Assembly: GCA_010909165.1 (NCBI GenBank)
Contig: MU008163.1
Coordinates: 2,046,001-2,110,000, forward strand
Length of the DNA stretch: 64,000 bases
Direction of reading: 5' to 3'
Source: Anthoceros angustus
Taxonomy: Eukaryota > Streptophyta > Anthocerotopsida > Anthocerotales > Anthocerotaceae
Positions 22,370 to 33,643 of this stretch are shown here, in pieces. The notes under the pieces are model-generated. The model was not told the origin of the DNA. It saw nothing but the letters and a program-made list of their open reading frames with translations, and did no database searches. Made by a program: the position numbers and the translations under genes. The stretch's first letter is position 1. The number at the start of each line of letters is the position of its first letter.

Positions 22370-24131
22370 TTAAGGCTTCCCGAAGAATGATAGCAAGCTT
22401 TTCTGCCTCCCGTCTTTGACAGGCAACTTCGGTTTTTTCGAGCTTGGGGACTCTGCTTCCGTTATCCTCTTTTTGCCTGTTGAATGCGTCTTGCTATCAG
22501 CTACGGCAGAGGCTTGAGCGGGCCTCACAACAGATTCTGGCTTTGAAGGAGTCAATGGGGTAGAATCCTTCTCTTCTAAATTCATTTGTGCCTTACTAGG
22601 CCCGCGTTGGACAGCCTCAGTAACGTCCTGATCAGGTTCTTTTGCTGCAAGTATGGCCTTCTCCTCTTCAGCTCCTTCGGAATCGCTAGGGACAGGCTCC
22701 AGGCCTTCAGCTGCAGATTTCCCCTGGTGTGGAGGGGACTCCTCCTCGAGAGCTTTGATAGCCTTCTTTGTACCGAACATTTGAGCAATATCGCGGTTGG
22801 TTCTGGCCTTGGATTTGACCTACAGGCCGAGCCCTGTGAGAAAGCTGCAGAACTGCGACAAAATTGCCCTCTACATCTTGAGTACCCACCTCCTCGACGC
22901 ATTCAGGACCATTGAATGATGGCTTCCCCATCTCAGGTGTAACTGGAATCCAGACCTGCACAACGAGAACCAAACGTCAAACAGAACTCGTCGCTAATGA
23001 CAAAGCCTATGGGACAGAATGTGAGTGGAGGGGCAGACCAAATCCAAGCCTTCATACGGCTGTGTCAGCCTTTTGAGATCACCTTCTGAAAGCTCTACTT
23101 GAAGCCAAGATTTCACGGCATCCTGGTCCCCAAGCATCACTGGCATCCTGTCTAAACAACCAATGTCAGAGCCACCCCCAAAAACTCTGTTTCTATCTAC
23201 CCCAAGCAATCCTGCACTTGTACCTACCATGGAGCCACTCTAAGGCCTTGGAGCAGCGAGTAGTCAGAATTGTAAACGTGTGCATAACATTTCCTGCAGC
23301 GAAGCAGGAGACACTTGAGAAAGTACAAGCCACCAAAAAATCATTCGTCGCCCTCTGGAACAAACCTTCAGCATCAGTCCAGCTGTCGTAAAGTGCTGCA
23401 AAGACGAGAGGCCTGCCGTCCTGCAAGTGCACATAATAAGGCTGCTTTTTAGCTCCATCTTTCTTCCACTCATAGAACCTGCTTCCCATGTACATCACAC
23501 CAACTGTCAGCAAAACAACACAGCGCAGCAAGGCAAGCAACCCACCAACGGCCCCCGCTCTGTCACATACCCCTCCACCGCAACCACACACCTCCTCCGC
23601 GGCAAGAGACGTCGAAAGGAAGCCTTCTGGTTCACCGACTCGGATCGAGCATTAAACTGCAAGCAACGATCAGACGTTTCAGCCCACAACACCAAACCGT
23701 CACCACAACCGAAATTGAACTGAAAGAAGTCAAGATGAGCAAGCGAAGCATGCGAGTTCTGGAACTCTTTCACAAAACCTACCATCCGGAAAAAATCCGG
23801 CTTCTCGCTCTTCTTCGTGAAGCTTGGAACCAGCCCCCATCTCATGGCTTGCACAACCGGCTCTGCAGCCCCCTCGGTGCTCTCGTACCGCAGCACCGGC
23901 ATGTAGGCTCCCGGGCAAACATTGTAGGACTGCCGGCATCTGAGACAGTAATGATCTCACCGTCAACAGCCATTCCCGTCCAAGCAACATCCTTCGTCCC
24001 AGTTGTTCTGAAATTGTGGAAAGCGCAGGAACTGCATACCGGTCTGCATCCACAGTTCGAGCTGGAGCTGTGATCCCGCAAGCTGCCGGCACTGCATCCG
24101 GCCTTAGAGTGCACCGTGCTCTGCCGCACAT
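22370..24131 (-). CDS. HMCES: HMCES / SRAP-domain abasic-site protein with C-terminal PIP box
   Basis: SRAP (YedK) family protein that crosslinks to abasic sites in single-stranded DNA and shields them during replication. Exons: 24131-24040, 23939-23783, 23656-23571, 23478-23366, 23293-23228, 23151-23039, 22955-22890, 22819-22370; 894 nt, 297 residues, phases consistent. Seen: the start MCGRARCTL with catalytic Cys2; YNVCPGAYMPVLRYES; MRWGLVPSFTKK; FNARSESV with the Asn-Ala-Arg-Ser-Glu active-site strand; FYEWKKDGAKKQPYY with the conserved Glu; TILTTRCSKALEWLHDRMPV with the catalytic His; and WIPVTPEMGKPSFNGPE. The last exon adds about 145 residues of acidic, Lys/Ser/Pro-rich tail ending RQKSLLSFFGKP, a canonical PCNA-interacting motif (QxxLxxFF). 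The gene appears intact. It is divergent from the RING gene, 173 bp away. Confidence 0.92.
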
Positions 24132-24304
24132 CTTGCACTTCGGAGCTGCATCAAAATTTCATCCTTTTCGGCAGGATTCCGGGCAAACCCTTGCTTGTTC
24201 CGAGTACAACACTCGAGAGCGTTTTGAAAAGCCTCTCGCCATGTTCGGCTCGGTCGTGAAGCTCGCTCCCTGGTGATCCATGGCCGACCGTGGACGCGAG
24301 CAGG
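24132..24304. promoter_or_regulatory. Compact bidirectional promoter, HMCES / RING E3
   Basis: Only 173 bp separate the HMCES start codon (minus) from the RING gene ATG (plus), so the two must share promoter sequence and overlap in 5' UTR space. No TATA box is obvious. Confidence 0.6.
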
Positions 24305-26124
24305 ATGAGCGCTGCGGATACGGGCGGAATGGAGACGCGACAGCGATGGAATCAGCGGGGTCTTGTGCGGCCGCCTCCTGTTTACTTTACTCCGGCTCGG
24401 AGGCAGCGGCGCCGGGCTGTGCTTGTCCATCCTGCAGGATCAGGAAGGGGATCCAGAGTGGATCTGGACCGTGTTGAAGTTGTTGATTTGGAGGAAGGGA
24501 ATGCGGCATTGGCTCCGGGCGCCGGTGAGCGGGAGGCTGGTTTTGGAGCGGCCACGGAGATGGAGGCACGGAGGGACAGTGCAGGGACGGCTGCGGCGCC
24601 GTGTCTGGCCGGCTCATGCGAGGAATTCTCAGCTGGAAATTTGAGGAGGCGAGCAACGGTCGAGGAGGACGCGTGGCTGGAAGCTCTGGACCGGGAGTCT
24701 CAGGAGCAGGACGAAGCGCTTGCACAGCAGGAGCCTCAAGTTCCCGGTGTTGATGCAGGTCCTGCAATCGATATAGATGGCCTTACCTTGCAGCAGGAAG
24801 CTGAGGTATCTCTGCTTTGCAGCGGCTACAGGAGCTACGGTTCAAAAATTTTGATTTGCCGTGCTGCATCTGTCTGTACATCCGCCACTGGCAATCTGCG
24901 GATTTGTAGGCCTTGTCAGTTCTGAAAACAGAGATTATCTGAGGTTTTGCATGCAATCAATGATTTCCAGTTTCCGTTACAACCAGGAATTTAACGGACA
25001 AGAGGCCTTGGAGCAGTGGACACTCGCTCAGCTCCAGGCAATGGATGTGGCCGAAGCTGAAAGTTACGGTGCCTTCGAAGAGCAGCAGGAAGAGGAGCTA
25101 ATGGACCTGGCAACTGCTGAAAATGCTGAACGGCATTGCATGATGAGAGTTCTCCAGACAGGGTGATTGAAAACCTTATGATGTCAGGTTCCATCAAACT
25201 GTGCCGTTCTGATAGGTTTATGATCCAATTCGGTTGGTATGTGCAGTGCCAAGTACCTGCTGCAGGATGAGGTCGACGAAAGTGCTTCCTATGAGGAGCT
25301 CTTGTCAATCCATAACTGTACATATCGCCTGAAGGAGATGGTGGAGCGTGGTATGAACATGCTTCGTGAAAGAGAACGGTACGTTGTCTACGTTACAGAT
25401 GCATTTGCAGCTCTTCCCTTAGCCCCATCTCCTGTAATAGGGACTAACTAAGAATGTCAAATTGAGGGCCACAGCCAGAACATGTTACGGGAGAAGGCAG
25501 AAGCTTTGCGTGTCCAAAATGACTGTAGAGTAGCTGTAGCTGCAGAGCTTCGTGAGATGACTCGTCTTCGGCAGGAGAAGCATCAATTGCGTGAGCAACT
25601 TGTATGTCCATAACTAGACACCCGTAACAATTGCGTGAGCAATCTGCTTCACCAGATTAGGTGTAGACCGACATCTCAAAAGTGGAACTCACCCTCCCTT
25701 GTTTCTGTTGACAGGAACAAGCGCGAGAGAGGATTGTGTGCAGAATTTGCTTTGAAAGAGTAATACTTGATTGCATGTTTGTATTGTTTCATGCAATGTT
25801 TCCTAATACTGGCTTTTCTTGTTCTGAGTCTCTGACAACGTGCACTTGTGTCTGAAAGCCAAGGGATGCGATATCCTTACCTTGCAGTAAGTCGAGACAT
25901 CCCACTCGAATGTGTAACCTTTTAGAAATCTGTCATTTTTCCTTGTACAGTAGTGTCATAAGGTTCGGCGAGGGCATTGACAGCAAGTGCTCGTCGTCTC
26001 TTGAACAGTGCACCTGGACTACTGCAACCTGTGTTTACAGAAACACCAACAGTGGAGAAACACTTGTCCCACCTGTAGGGGCGTTATCAGCGGAGTTCTT
26101 AGGTATAGCCTCTCGCTGGACTAA
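24305..26124 (+). CDS. RING-HC E3 ubiquitin ligase-like protein, seven exons
   Basis: Probable RING-type E3 ubiquitin ligase; its substrate is unknown. Exons: 24305-24805, 24987-25162, 25247-25378, 25475-25601, 25715-25759, 25859-25886, 26009-26124, giving 374 residues with consistent phases. The N-terminal third is low-complexity, Ala/Arg/Glu-rich. The middle is a long coiled coil (EALEQWTLAQLQAMDVAEAE; YEELLSIHNCTYRLKEMVER; MLREKAEALRVQND; ELREMTRLRQEKHQLREQL). The C-terminus is a compact C3HC4 RING: CRIC, LPCMH, CNLC and CPTC, ending GVLRYSLSLD. The RING is split over three exons, one only 28 nt, whose joins I inferred from phase and RING spacing. ATG 24305 is the first in frame; ATG 24329 is an alternative. 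Confidence 0.82.
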
Positions 26125-26908
26125 TGAAACAGGTCCGCCGGCCCCCCTCCATCAGCGCAAATGAGCTGACAGGTTTCCCTCGGGGCTCGGACCCGGGGAT
26201 CATTGTGAACGGCGTGGATAGCAGGTCACATATATGGACTGTACGTTTGCCGTGAGTGACATCCGAATCTCGTTTGGCACATGCGAGGCCTGACATTGTA
26301 GGAAGGGATCTTCGCCTTCCAGCCCAATGGAGCCAGAAACAGGTCGCCAACGCTCAACGGACTCCCGATGCGTGGAGCACGCCGTGGCGTTTAAGCCCTC
26401 GTGCAAACAATACAACAGGCACGAGACCCCTGTCAGGTTCCATTAAAATATGACCCGTTCCTGGCGCAAGGGATGAATGTGGGGCGCTCGCGTGTGTGAA
26501 CAGGGCTTATTCTAACCTACCAACCACGACTTGTGCGCCCGAGTTGAAGACTACTTTCCTTTCGACATCACTTGGTCGTCATCGAGCTGCGTCCGCGCTC
26601 GCCACCTTCTTCCGCGCAGTTCCTGGTGCGCCGGAAGCTTGCGCACGCAAGTGAGTCTCTCCCCCAATTGCGCTCTTCCTTCCTTCACGCCTTCTCGATT
26701 TGCTTGTGTTGCCCTGTCTTCCTACCCGGCGCATTTCGAGGCCTGCTTGCCCCCTGTTTGATTGCTGGAGGAAACCTAGGCTGCTGCTGCACTGACGTTT
26801 GTGTTTCCTTGAGCCTGGACCGGCGGCTCACACCCAGTGCTTGTTGGGCACCCAGTTTCTTGGAAACCGTACTGGGCTAAGTGAGCCCGGTTGCATACCA
26901 CTTGTGAA
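26125..26908. other. Intergenic region before the LRR gene
   Basis: No gene was recognised. The last 300 bp must hold the promoter and 5' UTR of the LRR gene, and the pyrimidine-rich stretch at 26530-26760 fits a plant 5' UTR. Confidence 0.5.
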
Positions 26909-28317
26909 ATGGGAGCCGCGAATGCTATACCATTGCTCCTGCTGCTGGCGTGCGCATTATGGGTTCCTGGAAGCAAGGCCAATCTTGAAGGTATCCCCTC
27001 GCCTCTCCTTCGTCAAGACTTTGGCTTTATAGCTCATGGCAGCCCAGCTGGGCCTGGACAAGACTGGAATTGAGCTCGTGCAGTATGTCCCACTTGCCGC
27101 ACAATTCTTAGTGACATTGGAGCTTGGAAAGTCGATCGTCCCGTTGAGCTGTTCTAGGATGACTCATGTGCACTCATGGATCACTCGCTTGTTCTTCAGG
27201 GGACGCACTCCATGCTTTGAGACGGAGTCTCGTGGACCCAGGGAATGTGCTCCAGAGCTGGGATCCCACGTTGGTGGATCCTTGCACTTGGTTCCACGTC
27301 ACTTGTGACAGACATAACCATGTGACTCGAGTGTAAGTGTTCGGACAAATTGTGGTGCTGAAAAATGTATTCCCGTGGAGCTTACTCGTCACACGTGTTT
27401 CTGCAGGGATTTAGGTAATGCAAAGCTTTCTGGCTCCCTTGTTCCGGACCTCAAGCACCTTCAGTATCTCCAGTATCTGTAAGTTGGCAACCTGCGCCCT
27501 TTACCCTTATCGTCATTTTTCCAGCATCTTGGCATGGCATGAGTTAGTAGCTGTCTTGTAGAGTGACGAAGTATGGCCATGGTACAGGGAGCTGTACAAG
27601 AACAACATTGGTGGACAGATCCCGAAGGAGCTTGGCGAGTGCAAGAATCTCGTGAGCCTCGATTTGTACATGAACAACTTCACCGGTCCAATCCCCAAGT
27701 CCCTCGCCAACCTTCAGTCTCTGGCATTCGTGTGAGTCCCCGAACTTCGTTGCTTACTGTAGTATGGAATGCTTTCCACGGGAAAAACTGCCTGAAGACT
27801 TCAAGGGGATGGGGAGGGGCGGGGCGGCGGGAGGAGAAGAAGCTAACCTGTGGCTTTAGTTGTCCCCCTGGAGAAGGCCTGGCCGCCTTCTGATTTTCTG
27901 CGTGCTCAAACAGGCGACTGAACGACAACCAGCTCAACGGACCCATTCCCAGGGAACTGGCTTCCATTAAGAGTCTCAAATTCGTGTAAGTATATCGCTT
28001 CTCTCTGGCGAGGGTCTCTACCATGTTCAGGTCCCGTTGCCAGGCGCTTAACATATCACACGTTAATTCCAGGAACCTGGCCAACAATGACTTTTGCGGA
28101 TATATCCCCTCGACCGGCTCATTCGAAAGACTGTCTCTCAAGGGGTAAGAAAGCTCTGTCCCGGGTGTGCATGACTTGCAGTGCAGTTCAATCCTAAGGC
28201 CAACCCTAAATGAGCCGTCGTTTCTTTCTATATCACAGCTTCGAGAATAACCCCAGGCTCAAGGGACCGGAGCTGCTCGGATTCGACTTGCCAGCCTCCA
28301 ACGATGGCTGCAACTGA
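26909..28317 (+). CDS. Secreted leucine-rich-repeat protein (SERK-ectodomain-like, LRR1 type)
   Basis: Predicted apoplastic LRR protein resembling the extracellular part of SERK co-receptors, without membrane span or kinase (compare Arabidopsis LRR1, about 218 residues). Exons: 26909-26990, 27200-27332, 27407-27478, 27588-27731, 27914-27985, 28073-28144, 28239-28317; 654 nt and 217 residues. The internal exons are 72 or 144 nt with phase-2 borders, one or two 24-residue repeats each, the hallmark of SERK-type genes. Seen: signal peptide ([20 protein letters not shown]), the N-cap [20 protein letters not shown] with [11 protein letters not shown], five LRRs (for example [40 protein letters not shown]), and a C-cap with [12 protein letters not shown]. 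The stop follows NDGCN. The gene is intact. Confidence 0.92.
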
Positions 28318-28941
28318 AGACCTCTCAGAACTAGTGTCTTCTAGGTTTGCCTGCAAGTGCAAGGAAGGCACCATAGCCATCTCGCAAATACACCTCACAA
28401 TTCTTTGTGAAGTTTTCCTTCACTGCACATCGATAACACAGCTACACAACTCTCCAGCAGCTTCGCGCTGGGTTACGTGGAACTTACTGAGTCCGGTTCG
28501 GACCCCTTTCGTGCTCCAAAAATTCACAACTGTGTTGAAATCTTACGGGAGCAGATTTGTGAGAGACACGTTCATAAAACAATAAAACGCTACCGACAAC
28601 GAGGCAACCAGGAAGGCCAACGAGTACACGCGGGGACAGCAAAACCGGCCACGCGACCGGCAGAGCGGCCACGTCGGCACTCGCGGTCACTACTTGGACG
28701 CGGAGAAACATGTGGAACCCGATCAGATTGCCTGACAGAAATCGGACTCCTCAAGCAATCCGCGCTCACATCTACAGAGTTCAGGGCCATCCTCACCGAA
28801 TTCTCGTCTGCAGAGTGCCATCGCGTCTGCAGACCAGGTCGATTGCTGCATTGTGTGATTACGACCGCAAATACAAGAGGAGTAGATACATACTGAGTGC
28901 GCACATTCGGACGATCGGGAGCGTGGTCGCAGCAAGCAAAG
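28318..28941. other. Intergenic region between LRR and CYSTM genes
   Basis: 3' UTR of the LRR gene and promoter/5' UTR of the CYSTM-like gene. No other gene seen. Confidence 0.5.
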
Positions 28942-29226
28942 ATGAAGGGAGGAGGTTCAGGCCCGGGCGTAGGGTTCCAGGAGCAGCAGGCAGTAGGCGG
29001 GCAGCCGGTTGTTGGCCAGAAAGGGGATTACGGTGCCCCGCCGCAGTACCACCCGGGGCCCTACGTGCAGCCACCCGATCCTAATCAGAGGGGCTCAACC
29101 TGCCAATGTGGTCATGCTAACTGCCCTGCCGGCCGAAGGAAGGACAGATCTACCTGTATTGCGTTTCTCATTTCTTGCCTGGCTTGCTGCTACTGCTGCC
29201 ACGCCCTATGCTGCTGCGGCCTATGA
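28942..29226 (+). CDS. Small cysteine-rich membrane-tail protein (CYSTM-like)
   Basis: 94 residues in one exon. The N-terminal half is Gly/Gln/Pro-rich and disordered (GQKGDYGAPPQYHPGPYVQP). The middle has a small Cys-rich patch (CQCGHANCPAGRR). The C-terminus is a hydrophobic, Cys-dense tail (FLISCLACCYCCHALCCCGL). This layout fits the CYSTM family of stress-related tail-anchored proteins, which act as homo- or heterodimers in membranes, though I cannot confirm membership. Start ATG 28942 is chosen because it begins the low-complexity N-terminus and follows in-frame UTR-like codons. It could have an upstream intron in the UTR. Confidence 0.68.
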   Translation: MKGGGSGPGVGFQEQQAVGGQPVVGQKGDYGAPPQYHPGPYVQPPDPNQRGSTCQCGHANCPAGRRKDRSTCIAFLISCLACCYCCHALCCCGL

Positions 29227-30657
29227 GTCTGACGAACTTTGAACGAATTCCATCTACCTAGTACACTCACTGATAGCCATGTACTACCTACATCTGTCTG
29301 TGGTAGGTAGCCATTTACATATTTGGCGTTAGGTATTCTTCTGGGATATACATAGGTGTGTCACACAAGGTAGTCTGCGATGGATACTGTACAACGCTCT
29401 TGCAGGCGAATTGTCCTTCTTATCCTGATTTTTGAAATGTAAAACAGCGAATTGTATGACCGCTTGCAGTACTACCGTGACGCGGGCCAAGGTGTATGCG
29501 TCGTTGGCGTGATCCCCACGCTAGCACTCTCGCAGTCGCAGAGAGATCAAAGGTCACCGGATGACGTTCACGCTGTACAAACCGCTCTGTTGCTTTTGGA
29601 TTATGAAGCATTTTCGTTGTATTGGAAAGAATGGGAAAGCAGAACGTCAAAGGCAGGGAGATGCGGGAATAGGTTTCGGAAAATGTGGAAACATTTCGTG
29701 CTGATGTTGTGAATTTATGGTCTGTGAGGGCCGCAGTAACCAGCTGTGGCTAATGTGAGTGGAGAGGGTCGCTTCCAGATTTCAACTGAACAGCCGGTTT
29801 TGGCTATGCGCACTCTTATGCAAATTATCTGCAACATCCTTTGTCATACAGATTAGCCAGAATCTCGAAGTGGAATTTGCGAGAAGATGCTCGTCTTTGG
29901 TGCAGTACTTAGTTGTTAGGTTGCTGTTGTCGGATGCTGGTAGGACTCTGATCTAATACATACATATGCACGGCAGGGAGACCGTCGTCAAAGACCTCTT
30001 TCCTCCAAACTTTTGGATGTGGAGATTGCAGTCTTCCGTATTCCATGATTTTAACACCGTGCCTCCACTTGAGTACTGGAAAGGATTGACAAAGGGTGGT
30101 TTTCAGCGCAAGTCTAGGATGTCGGAAAACACAGGATACAGGGCGAATCATGTAGGGCGGTAGGATATGTACGTGGCAGATGTAAAGGCCAGCGAACATG
30201 AGCTGTAGGATTTGCACATGGGAGATACAGTGCGGATAACATGAGCTATAGGATTTGCACATGAGAGATATTGTGCGGCGATCATAAGCTCTGCAGGCGG
30301 CTGTTTTCGGATCAGAAACGACGCTTTTTGGATTAAAAAGGTTAGGCTAACCATTTGAACACTCCACAAAGGTCTATCAACATGGAAAGGATTACGGAAG
30401 CTATGAGGTTGGCCGTAGCAGGAGGCAACTAGTAAATGGATCTCCTTCGGCCTAACTTGTGGAGTGCTGGAGCTCACACCTTCCGTCTTCCACTTAAGAA
30501 ATACAATATATAAATGTAGTGCCTGACTTTGCACGAAGAGTATGGACAGACGCTGACTTTGGTTTCGGTTTCATGTGTAACAATCCAAGTCGGGAATCAC
30601 ATCTTGACCCGGGGGCATTCTTCATATTTCAAAGATAAATATCCCTGTGGTTAATGA
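29227..30657. repeat. Intergenic, with 43-bp duplication
   Basis: No gene was recognised. A unit starting ACATGAGCTRTAGGATTTGC occurs at 30196 and 30239 with a few differences. The right end holds the 3' UTR of the ZIP gene. Confidence 0.6.
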
Positions 30658-31956
30658 CTAGGTGTCCCAGATCAGAACAACTGCGATAAGAGCACAACCA
30701 AGAGTTACTGCAAGGAATTTGCAAAAGGGTGTATCGAAGGCCAGCTTTTGTCGGGGGATGTAACCCTTTGCAAGCAGGTGGTTGATGGCGACATAAATAA
30801 AGACACCGCAAGCCAATCCCATGGAGATAGCGTATATCCAGTCCGCCGTATGTCCCTGGGTGGTGGAATCGATGATGATTCCGATTGCCACTCCAGCTGG
30901 CGTGGAGATAGCAAATGCGAAGGAGTAGAGGGCACAAGAGAGCAGAGGGCGGTTTGGCAACATCTGGAGGAGCGCAATGCCCATGGCAATTGCGGCAAAT
31001 ATTTTGTGAAGGCTGACTGTCCACAGCGCCTTCCAAGCATCTGCCTGGGTTCCTGCAGGATAAACAGCATGTCAGCACCTCAGCGTTGCTATTCTGAAAC
31101 TTTCATACATAACCGCTCGCAAAATGTGCCTCGATCTCACCTGCAACGCCGATGGCGATGCCCTCAAAGACCGAATGAAAGCAGAGAGCCAGAATCAAGA
31201 GCAAAGTATCTCCAAACGTTGTTTTCTTCACAAGTATGAGAGGAACAACGTGTCCGTCTTCATCAGTACCTGCAAAACACCATCCTTCACTTTCCGACAC
31301 GCTGGGTGGTTGAAACACGTTCTGACACGCTGGGTGGTTGAAACACTGTCTGACACGCTGGGTAGTTGAAACCATTCAGACCACACAAATTTTGCAGTAG
31401 CAACCAGTCAACAGGGAACGCGGGTAGCAACCAGTCAAGAGGAAACGAGGTTGAAATCGGTCCCACCTTGTTTGCTGCCAATCTCCGGATCAGGCCGACC
31501 TGTCTTCTGCTCTGTGTTAGCCGATCTGCCATACACTCCCTGAATCACCACGTCTCCCAACATCGTGAGGAGATACCCGGCAATGGACAACATGAACGCG
31601 AAAGGGTACTGTTTCGTGGTCCGCTCCTCGAAGGTGGCATTGGCATCTCCCAGGAAATGAATCAACGCAGTAGCAAGAAACACACCCCCCGCAAACTGCG
31701 TTCCCAAGAGCAGGAAAGTCTCGTCCCACCGCAGGTAGTACGGTGAAACTCCTCCAATAAAGGTGGCAAAGAACACGATAATGAGGCAATACACTTTAAC
31801 CAGAATCAGGCTCTTCGCCCTCAGATCTGGCGCAGGTTCACCGTCCGCCGCACTGTCCTCTCCTCCACCATGCGCCCTCACGGCAGCAGGCGCAAAAACT
31901 TGAATCAAGAGCGCCACCGCCAGAATCAGCAGCAAATACGCCCTCGCCTTCCTCAT
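30658..31956 (-). CDS. ZIP-family zinc/iron transporter, three exons
   Basis: ZRT/IRT-like divalent metal transporter moving zinc (or iron, manganese) into the cytosol. Exons: 31956-31467, 31269-31141, 31052-30658; 1014 nt and 337 residues. Seen: a signal-anchor/signal peptide ([20 protein letters not shown]), a short HGGG segment, TM1 [20 protein letters not shown]2 with [18 protein letters not shown]3 [19 protein letters not shown], and a variable loop with little His. The signature TM4 reads [17 protein letters not shown], and TM5 reads [17 protein letters not shown] with the metal-binding His/Glu pair. Three more C-terminal segments end in [14 protein letters not shown]. The second intron splits the TM4 signature. 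The start at [10 protein letters not shown] is chosen because the in-frame upstream extension lacks signal-peptide character. The TM4-TM5 sequence resembles plant ZIP2/ZIP11 more than IRT1 (from memory). Confidence 0.93.
31294..31373 (-). repeat. 28-bp tandem repeat (x3) within ZIP intron 1
   Basis: The motif GACACGCTGGGTGGTTGAA begins at 31296, 31324 and 31352, a 28-bp period. It is inside the 197-bp intron 31270-31466. A second short duplication (GTAGCAACCAGTCAA) lies at 31395-31440. Confidence 0.85.
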
Positions 31957-33538
31957 CTCCCCGAATTTAAATCCGCTCTCCAACCTCCAAAAAATCCTCT
32001 CCAAGCTCAACAACACTCTGCCGCAAGCCGCGACCAAGCCATCCTGCCCGCAGATCCGCCACACCACAATTCTCCTCTGCAAACGCCGCCACACACTCTA
32101 AGCACAAGAGATTCCACCACATTCCATCTCAGCGAGGAAAATCCAGTGAAGATAGACCCTTCCACTTCATGTAAAACTGCACACTCCGGCAGTTCTCCAG
32201 GAAGGAATCGTCCAAAGCTGCCGGCTTCGTGTTCGTCTCCCTCACCTCTGATGAGCCGGCAGTAGGTACGGGTGTCGAGCCTGCCAGCCGCCAGCCTGCA
32301 GCTGCCGATCTGTGGAGAACCAGGCTGCAAGAATGCCGCGCTCCTCGTGGTTAAATCGTTAGCCCGGCATAGCAGACTGAATTGTGGCACTACACATATA
32401 TATCCTGCCGCGGCGGGCACGGCCCATCTCGGTCTCGGTCTCGTCGCGCTGCTTTGCCGGCTTCGAGACAGGTCAAGGGCCGCCCATACCCGTTTCAACT
32501 TGTACTGAAATTTTACTTTTCCCGGCACTAGTGAAAGGGCCGCCCATACCAGCTCTCCAACTTGTACTGAAATTTTACTTTTCCCGTGCCTGTACTACCC
32601 GCTCGCAACATGCGGGGGGCTCGCTCCAGACCGACTCGGCCTGCCGGAGTGTAGTACACCTTGTAGTACGAGGTCGGCTTCCCGGCTGGTCCACACGTTC
32701 GTACGCGCAATGCCACCATCTCCTGGTGAGATAGGCTTCAGGACGGAACCCTGCCGGATGATGGATGCTCGGACAGTTTCATTGCTCCACTGTTTCTTCT
32801 TCTTCTCAAGCCGCCGATGTTTGGGCCGTGAGGCGCATGGAATTCGGTGCTCGTCGTTGCCAGCTTTCCAACTGCGGTGAAGATCCTGGTTTCAAGCAGT
32901 CTTGACGATCCATGGATCCGATTGTATCGTTGTTGTCTGACAGCTTCATCTTCACACGCATGCACCTCGGGCTCCTTCTGCAGTCTGAGATCCGACACTG
33001 TGTTGTCACGCATTCACAGGCTTCCGAGTTTCAAGGTCCTCATACTCTGATCATCGCAGCGAGATTCTTCCTTGCTTACCTTAGGTGTTGAAGCTGGCCT
33101 TGAGGTTCGGTCGGCAGAGAGTGCGCACCGTGTTGTTACACTGCAGACTCCACCGATCCGCAGCAGAATGAGGCGGTTGAAACTTGATACATCGCCGTGC
33201 CGCGTAGCTGCCAGTGGCCACCACTTGCAAGGCTGAGCGTGGGAATTAGGAATCGATCCAGAGTCTGGACATAGAAGGTGTGATCATCGTGAAATTGATT
33301 GCGGGTAAGCTTTCCGGATTGTCGATTGTTGTGTGTGTTCTCTCGCGTGTCTGTATCGAGATCACGGCGCCACGGGCTGCTACAACTTCACGACGAGGGA
33401 AGATCGCGATATGGCAACACTGATGTCACGTTACCTCTCGCCGTCCTCAACCACAAACAGGCGCGTTCCTGGAGCCCGTGGCATTGCAAGCTTGAGAAAT
33501 GAAAGAACTCCGGCTTGGGGAGGTTGAAAACGTGAGAA
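31957..33538. repeat. Upstream of ZIP: promoter and duplicated 60-bp segment
   Basis: No gene was recognised. A segment containing GGGCCGCCCATACC and ACTTGTACTGAAATTTTAC is present twice (from about 32475 and 32535). The region next to 31956 should hold the ZIP promoter. Confidence 0.65.
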
Positions 33539-33643
33539 AACCTGCAACGATAAGCAGCAAAGAAGAGCACGGGGTGTGTGGTGACTCGGGAATTCGGGGG
33601 ACCACTCCCTGTGCTCTTCTTTGATGGTTATCCTTGATCGGTT
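33539..33643 (+). ncRNA. MicroRNA-precursor-like hairpin (candidate, unnamed)
   Basis: 105 nt fold on themselves. The 5' arm 33539-33582 pairs with 33601-33643 around an 18-nt loop. By hand I count about 38 pairs. A core of 13 uninterrupted Watson-Crick pairs (33558-33570 with 33611-33623) is extended by GU/GC pairs towards the loop. Single mismatches lie at 33557/33624, 33554/33627 and 33548/33633, and one small internal loop at 33575-33577. This is the size and pairing quality of plant MIRNA foldbacks. The stem arms contain CAAAGAAGAGCAC and GTGCTCTTCTTTG. I do not recognise a known miRNA. There is no CDS around it. A foldback transposon relic is the main alternative, and either strand could be transcribed. 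Confidence 0.5.
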
